Shown here: piece by piece, positions 59,775 through 64,000 of the stretch
Position numbering within the stretch: the first letter of the stretch is position 1
Layout: each line of letters opens with the position of its first letter
Notes under the pieces: generated by a model
Seen by the model: the letters and a program-made list of their open reading frames with translations, nothing else
Database searches by the model: none
What the model was told of the DNA's origin: nothing
Source of the DNA: Robertmurraya korlensis NBRC 107688
GTDB taxonomy: Bacteria > Bacillota > Bacilli > Bacillales > Cytobacillaceae
Length of the DNA: 64,000 nt
Assembly: GCF_001591645.1 (NCBI RefSeq)
Contig: NZ_BCVH01000003.1
Location: 217,216-281,215, forward strand
Direction: 5' to 3'
Program-made: the position numbers and the translations under genes

Positions 59775-60752
59775 ATGTTAATTCTAAATACAGAGGATCA
59801 AAAGAAATTGGTAGACATGAAAGAAATCATCGAGTGTGCTGCTGTTGCATTAAAGGAATTTTCGGAGGAAAGAACGATTACACCTATACGCGCAGCTCTA
59901 CCCTTTGATGGTGGACAAAATACGGCACTAGTGATGCCTTCTGTGGCAGAAGAACTTGGAAGTATCGGGTTAAAGGTAGTAACTGTAGTTCCAAATAATA
60001 AGAAAATAGGTAAGAAAACAATTAATGGAATTGTAATGCTATCAGACTTTAAAACCGGTGAGCCAATTGCTCTATTAGAAGGCTCTTACTTAACAATGAT
60101 AAGAACAGGTGCATTATCTGGTGTAGCAACTAAATATTTATCTCGTCAAGATTCAAAAAAGTTGTGTGTGATTGGTACGGGTGAACAAGCAAAGGGCTTA
60201 GTTGAAGCGATCATGGCTGTTCGAAATATAGATGAAGTTTTACTCTATAACCGTACAGAACAAAAAGCACAAGAATTTAGTAGCTATGTAAATACAAAAT
60301 ACAATACTAAAGTACGTGTGTATACAGACTCCAACGAAGCTGTTAGGGAAGCTGATATTATTGTCACTGCAACTAACTCTTCAACACCTGTTTTCTCTGA
60401 ATCTCTGAAACCAGGTACTCACGTCAATGCAGTAGGTTCATTTCGGCCGACCATGCAAGAGTTACCTTCACAATTATTTTCGCAAGCCGACAAAGTAGTA
60501 GTGGAGTCAGTAGAGGCCGCCCTTGAAGAGACTGGTGATTTACAAGTTCCTATAAAGGAAGGCATTATCAAACCAAAGGACATCTATGCCGAACTTGGTC
60601 AAATTGTAAGTGGCAGATACAAAGGGAGAACTAGTGAAAAAGAAATTACAGTTTTTAAATCAGTTGGATTAGCCGTTGTTGATGTGGTTGTTGCCCAATA
60701 CTTTTACAGAAAAGCTATTGAAGCGAGTATTGGAACCCAGGTTAAATTATAG
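59775..60752 (+). CDS. Ornithine cyclodeaminase/mu-crystallin family enzyme
   Basis: NAD(P)-dependent enzyme of 325 residues. Conserved parts: LLEGSYLTMIRTGALSGVATKYLSRQD, the Rossmann core LCVIGTGEQAKGLVEAIMAV, TNSSTPVFSESLKPGTHVNAVGSF and EVVV-like ADKVVVESVEAALEETGDL. Family members deaminate ornithine to proline, reduce 1-pyrroline-2-carboxylate to L-proline (LhpI type), or dehydrogenate N-alkyl amino acids. In this operon the reductase role after an FAD dehydrogenase is attractive: imine produced, imine reduced (inference). The start ATG follows AAAGGAAGAAGAG. Confidence 0.9.
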   Translation: MLILNTEDQKKLVDMKEIIECAAVALKEFSEERTITPIRAALPFDGGQNTALVMPSVAEELGSIGLKVVTVVPNNKKIGKKTINGIVMLSDFKTGEPIALLEGSYLTMIRTGALSGVATKYLSRQDSKKLCVIGTGEQAKGLVEAIMAVRNIDEVLLYNRTEQKAQEFSSYVNTKYNTKVRVYTDSNEAVREADIIVTATNSSTPVFSESLKPGTHVNAVGSFRPTMQELPSQLFSQADKVVVESVEAALEETGDLQVPIKEGIIKPKDIYAELGQIVSGRYKGRTSEKEITVFKSVGLAVVDVVVAQYFYRKAIEASIGTQVKL

Positions 60753-60777
60753 AATGATATTCAGTAAGGAGATCAAA

Positions 60778-62139
60778 ATGGAAGCTTTTAAGAAACTTGA
60801 CCTAAACACAAGAAACGTTTTATCTTTTGCCATTCCAGCATTTATTGGATTATTTATCTTTCTTGTACCTATTACATATGAGGAAAAAACAGCCATCATA
60901 ATCGGAATGATTTTACAACTGGCAGCTGCAGCAACTAAATCATTTACACCTTATTTAGTAGTAGCAGTAATGGTGATATCCGCTATCTTGTCCTTAATTG
61001 GAAATTTAATAAAGCCTGATTTTCTCACAAAAAATAGCACTCTAACAAAACTTTTTATTCCAAGTATGCCGATTGTTATTTTAAGGGTAATTGGTGCGGT
61101 ATTAGGTGTTCTAGTGTTATTTCAATTAGGGTCAGAAATGGTCTATTCAATTGACACCGGTGGCACTATGTTAGATTTAAGTGCAAGTATAATGGTTTGG
61201 TTCATAGTTGCATCATTTTTTATTCCATTCTTACTTGATTTTGGTCTTTTGGAATTCATAGGGACTTTATTGTCGGGGATTGCAAGACCCTTATTTAAGT
61301 TACCTGGTAGAGCAAGTGTTGACTTACTTACTTCGATTGTTGGAGATCAAAATCTTGGGGTTATGTTAACTAATGATCAGTATGTTCGAGGTTACTACAC
61401 AGGAAGAGAAGCTGTTATCATTTCAACCTGTTTTTCAGCTACAGGAGTAGGTTATTGGTATATCATTTCTTCCATTTTAGAAGTAGATCATTATTTTACC
61501 TATATATTATTGACGGTATTTATTTCGCTATTTGCAGTCGCAGTAATTATGACAAGACTATGGCCGATCACTTCTTTCAAAAATAGTTATTACAAAGAGA
61601 AAGCAATTATGGAAGACCAACACCCAGAAGGTATGGGGATCTTTCAGTTCGCTTTACAGTTGGCTGTACAAAAAGCGAAGACATACAAAGGTCTTAAGAG
61701 TATGATAAAAAGAAGTGTGCATTTTTCTGTAGATGTGGTTTTTGCAGTCATACCAATTGTAATGGTTGTCGGAACTGCTGGTTTATTCGTAGCGACTTAC
61801 ACCCCTATATTAGAATGGTTATCTGTCCCTTTTAAGTATTATTTACAATTGCTACAAGTACCTGAGGCAGCTAAAGCTGCTCCTGCAGTTATAGCTGGTT
61901 TTGTTGATATGCTTATTCCAGCTTTGATTTCTACGGATATTGAATCAGTTAAGACGAAATTTATTATAACTGTATTGTCACTAACCCAAATTATTTATAT
62001 GTCAGAGGTAGGGCCTGTTATACTAACGTCAAAAATTCCGGTTAACTTATGGCATCTAGCTGTCATTTTTATTATCAGAACATTACTGTTACTACCTATA
62101 ATCGTGCTCCTTGCAAGTTTATTTGGAATTCCTGCTTAG
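60778..62139 (+). CDS. YjiH-family (Gate domain) membrane protein
   Basis: Membrane protein of 453 residues with about ten helices, resembling E. coli YjiH and nucleoside-recognition (Gate) proteins: FAIPAFIGLFIFLVPITY, FIPFLLDFGLLEFIGTLL, DVVFAVIPIVMVVGTAGLF and GFVDMLIPALI. The start is ATG 60778 behind AAGGAGAT; the frame is open for 34 codons upstream but overlaps the previous gene and has no site. In E. coli yjiG/yjiH neighbour the isoaspartyl dipeptidase gene iadA, and here a dipeptidase gene also follows, so a role in peptide or amino-acid transport is possible but unproven. Confidence 0.85.
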   Translation: MEAFKKLDLNTRNVLSFAIPAFIGLFIFLVPITYEEKTAIIIGMILQLAAAATKSFTPYLVVAVMVISAILSLIGNLIKPDFLTKNSTLTKLFIPSMPIVILRVIGAVLGVLVLFQLGSEMVYSIDTGGTMLDLSASIMVWFIVASFFIPFLLDFGLLEFIGTLLSGIARPLFKLPGRASVDLLTSIVGDQNLGVMLTNDQYVRGYYTGREAVIISTCFSATGVGYWYIISSILEVDHYFTYILLTVFISLFAVAVIMTRLWPITSFKNSYYKEKAIMEDQHPEGMGIFQFALQLAVQKAKTYKGLKSMIKRSVHFSVDVVFAVIPIVMVVGTAGLFVATYTPILEWLSVPFKYYLQLLQVPEAAKAAPAVIAGFVDMLIPALISTDIESVKTKFIITVLSLTQIIYMSEVGPVILTSKIPVNLWHLAVIFIIRTLLLLPIIVLLASLFGIPA

Positions 62140-62228
62140 GAATTCCAAGGTGGACTTTAGCTTGATTAGACTATAAATCCTTCTGAGGTTAGTGGATGTA
62201 CGTAGTGACTGAAAGGAATGTAGAATAA

Positions 62229-63197
62229 ATGAAAATTTTTGATGCTCATTCCGATATTTGGGAAAATGTTGACGAAAAGAGAGCGCGTGGATTAAAAGAT
62301 ATAATTGATACCAGACACAGAGATGATTGGAAAAAGGGTGAGATTTTTGCAGGGTTTTATCCCATATGGGTTAATCCTTTTTCTGAGGTTCCAACACATC
62401 ACCAAGCTTTGCGTATTATCAAAAATATGGCAATTGAGATTCAAGAATGTAAAGAACATATAAAAATATGTACTACTTATCGAGATATTGTGGAAGCTCA
62501 AAATGACAACAAGCATGGCATCATCTTAGGGAGTGAGGGATTAAGTTATATAGGTGAAGACATTGATCAAATAGACATTTTATACCTGCTAGGAATGCGA
62601 ACACTTAGCTTAACATGGAATGAAGAAAATGCACTGGCAACAGGGGTTAGTGGTAATAGCAATCGAGGGTTAACAGCTATAGGTAAAAGGTGTATTAATA
62701 AAATAGAAAAGATGAATATAATTATTGATTTAGCACATGCAAATAGTAAAACGTTCTGGGATGTTATGGAGTCAACAACCTCTCCTATCATCGTATCACA
62801 CGGAAATAGCAAGGCTATCTACGATATTCCTAGAAATTATACCGATAAACAATTAGAAGAGATTGCAAAAAGGAATGGAGTAATCGGTGTAAATGCTTTT
62901 CCAGCCTTTTTAGCAGAAAAAAAAGAGGATAGAACTGTCTCTAAATTAGTTGATCATATTGACCATATGGTGAATGTGATGGGGATAGATCATGTTGGGC
63001 TTGGCATGGACCTAGTTTATTTTTTGGATGATTATGGGATAGATTTAACGATTAGTGATGACACAATTGGTTTAGAGAAGATCAGTAAAGCACAAAATGT
63101 GGTTGAAGAACTAAGAAAAAGAAGCTTTAGAGAGAATGAAATAGAAAAAATAACAAGTTTAAATTTTTTAAGAGTGTTAGAAGAAGTACTAATATAA
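62229..63197 (+). CDS. Membrane dipeptidase (peptidase M19)
   Basis: Zinc dipeptidase of the renal-dipeptidase family, 322 residues, cytoplasmic in bacteria. Metal ligands can be seen: IFDAHSDIW (His and Asp), the bridging Glu in GIILGSEG, IIDLAHANSKTFWD, and SPIIVSHGNSKAIYD for the second His. The later LVDHIDHMVNVMGIDHVGLGMDL completes the family pattern. M19 enzymes cleave L-L dipeptides and those with a C-terminal D-residue, so it could feed the amino-acid dehydrogenase encoded upstream. It is the last gene of the operon, followed by a terminator. Confidence 0.93.
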   Translation: MKIFDAHSDIWENVDEKRARGLKDIIDTRHRDDWKKGEIFAGFYPIWVNPFSEVPTHHQALRIIKNMAIEIQECKEHIKICTTYRDIVEAQNDNKHGIILGSEGLSYIGEDIDQIDILYLLGMRTLSLTWNEENALATGVSGNSNRGLTAIGKRCINKIEKMNIIIDLAHANSKTFWDVMESTTSPIIVSHGNSKAIYDIPRNYTDKQLEEIAKRNGVIGVNAFPAFLAEKKEDRTVSKLVDHIDHMVNVMGIDHVGLGMDLVYFLDDYGIDLTISDDTIGLEKISKAQNVVEELRKRSFRENEIEKITSLNFLRVLEEVLI

Positions 63198-63210
63198 TGT
63201 ACAATTTTTT

Positions 63211-63241
63211 GAGAAAGTAGTTATTAAGCTACTTTCTTTTT
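63211..63241 (+). terminator. Terminator of the dehydrogenase/dipeptidase operon
   Basis: Perfect 9-bp stem AGAAAGTAG/CTACTTTCT, eight-base loop and a T run. Confidence 0.85.
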
Positions 63242-63395
63242 TACATAGAAAAAAGTCCTCTTATTTTCTCATTTGCTTCTGTTGAATTCTCTATTAATTA
63301 ACCAATATGGACACTAATATATCCTGTACATTGGATATAGACCACTTTCTTATGATTAAGGTATTAGCTCTGCTTAGGGATATTCAACCTTCTTT

Positions 63396-63749
63396 TTGAT
63401 TAGCAACTTAATAAATTATTTTTTAGCTAAAGTATTAACATTTCTCATACAATCAAATCGAAGTCGAAAAGGACGATTGTATTTACTTGAAGAGTTGGTT
63501 ACTACTGCTGAGTTTGTCCGAATCTTAGTTCATTTTGATATTCCTGATAATGTTCTTAAAGAACGAGTTATTCAAAGTCAGAGAAGTACCAATATTTTTA
63601 GGGGTGCAGATTTAAAATTTGAGGAAGTCCTTGTTAGGCAACAGGTCGAATCTTTAGAAGAAGATGTAGTTGACCCAATAGAAGGTGAAGCTGACCATAT
63701 ATTTGTAATTAAGGATAACGAGGAAGTTCATCAAGTTATCAAAAAATAG
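63396..63749 (+). CDS. Hypothetical protein, start uncertain
   Basis: An open frame of 117 codons from TTG 63396, or about 90 from TTG 63477, where AAAAGGA is close upstream; there is no ATG. It encodes LEELVTTAEFVRILVHFDIPDNVLKERVIQSQ and an acidic C-terminal half (ESLEEDVVDPIEGEADHIFVIKDNEE). I do not recognise it. The lack of an ATG and of a good ribosome site leaves open that it is the tail of a truncated gene. Confidence 0.4.
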   Translation: MISNLINYFLAKVLTFLIQSNRSRKGRLYLLEELVTTAEFVRILVHFDIPDNVLKERVIQSQRSTNIFRGADLKFEEVLVRQQVESLEEDVVDPIEGEADHIFVIKDNEEVHQVIKK

Positions 63750-63830
63750 TTCAAATTTCTGAAAGTGTAAACTTCTAGAAAGGGAGTTTGTGAAGGAATG
63801 TACTTAAAGAAAAGGGGGCTTTCCTTAAAG

Positions 63831-63858
63831 AACCGGCTGCGATCTAGCTGGTTTTTTT
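63831..63858 (+). terminator. Terminator-like hairpin
   Basis: Eight-bp stem AACCGGCT/AGCTGGTT (one G-U), seven-base loop, then seven T. Confidence 0.75.
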
Positions 63859-63880
63859 CTTCTTCTTTAACAATAGGAGT

Positions 63881-64000
63881 AGCATTCCTGTAATGAATGA
63901 AAATGAGGTTTGAACAAAAAAATAACCTCTTGGTAGAATGAGAGAGTCCTAACGCTGGCCAGCAAAAAAGGACAATCCCAAATACCAGGAGGTCTTAAAA
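63881..64000 (+). mobile_element. Probable 5' end of an insertion sequence
   Basis: The last 120 bases contain AGCATTCCTGTAAT (also at 29548), an A-rich spacer and, at the very edge, a strong ribosome site (CAGGAGG, 63980-63986). A gene would therefore begin just beyond base 64000. The layout is reminiscent of the upstream part of an IS21-type element, but no transposase codon is visible, so this is tentative. Confidence 0.3.

Overview
The window looks like the chromosome of a soil or plant-associated, spore-forming Bacillaceae species (Bacillus, Neobacillus or Metabacillus type). The DNA is AT-rich and Shine-Dalgarno sequences are strong. GTG and TTG starts are frequent, and CcpA-type cre boxes and compact rho-independent terminators are common. 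Nearly every recognisable protein is of Firmicutes type: YesM/YesN two-component pairs, CUT1 sugar binding proteins, a YxjG-type methionine synthase, DUF1360, YitT, YcxB, DCC and BrnQ. No rRNA, tRNA or CRISPR array was seen.

Layout. 1-0.7 kb: 3' end of UDP-galactopyranose mutase. 0.7-1.4 kb: secreted thermonuclease. 1.6-5.7 kb: hemicellulose locus (AraC regulator, GH1, GH43, cre box). 5.7-6.3 kb: decayed fragments (DUF1360 tail, Mrr endonuclease). 6.5-8.6 kb: ECF sigma factor and its membrane partner. 8.7-13.6 kb: ECF-transporter S component, a lipoprotein, a PAS-GGDEF diguanylate cyclase behind a c-di-GMP-I riboswitch, and small membrane or spore-type proteins. 13.7-15.7 kb: secreted type-B carboxylesterase with a cre-bearing leader. 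15.8-25.5 kb: fructan or sucrose uptake locus, consisting of a solute-binding-protein/histidine-kinase/response-regulator sensor, then an ABC importer and GH32 behind three phased cre-like boxes. 25.6-25.9 kb: five 52-bp tandem repeats. 26-27.1 kb: MetE-like methyltransferase. 27.3-32.2 kb: small membrane proteins, a DCC thiol protein, and frameshifted macro-domain and vWA genes. 32.5-39.9 kb: glucuronate locus (AraC, GH115-like, binding protein, uxuA, uxuB). 40.5-44.1 kb: a ketoacyl-synthase-like protein paired with a GGDEF-EAL protein. 44.3-49 kb: gamma-glutamyltransferase and secreted GH3 beta-glucosidase. 49.2-54.1 kb: remnant-rich zone (DUF5605 tail, AraC tail, broken yitT, integrase tail, broken amidohydrolase) around an intact PrsW-type protease. 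54.2-63.2 kb: a regulator-plus-operon unit for amino/imino acid and dipeptide catabolism. 63.8-64 kb: probable start of an insertion sequence.

How it fits together. Three carbohydrate loci follow the same plan of local AraC or two-component sensing plus CcpA repression, with ABC importers that lack their own ATPase and presumably share an MsmX-like one. Two c-di-GMP enzymes are present, one with a riboswitch predicted to act as product feedback. The 54-63 kb operon joins a BrnQ carrier, a three- or four-part Fe-S/FAD dehydrogenase (HcnABC-like), an ornithine-cyclodeaminase/mu-crystallin family reductase, a YjiH-type membrane protein and an M19 dipeptidase under a divergent XRE-cupin regulator. 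It is the best candidate for a new, coherent pathway.

A caution: at least five genes are interrupted by single indels (28.80, 31.17, 31.78, 51.64 and 53.79 kb). These may be true decay, slippage or assembly errors. All functions below are inferred by reading the sequence; no database search was run.
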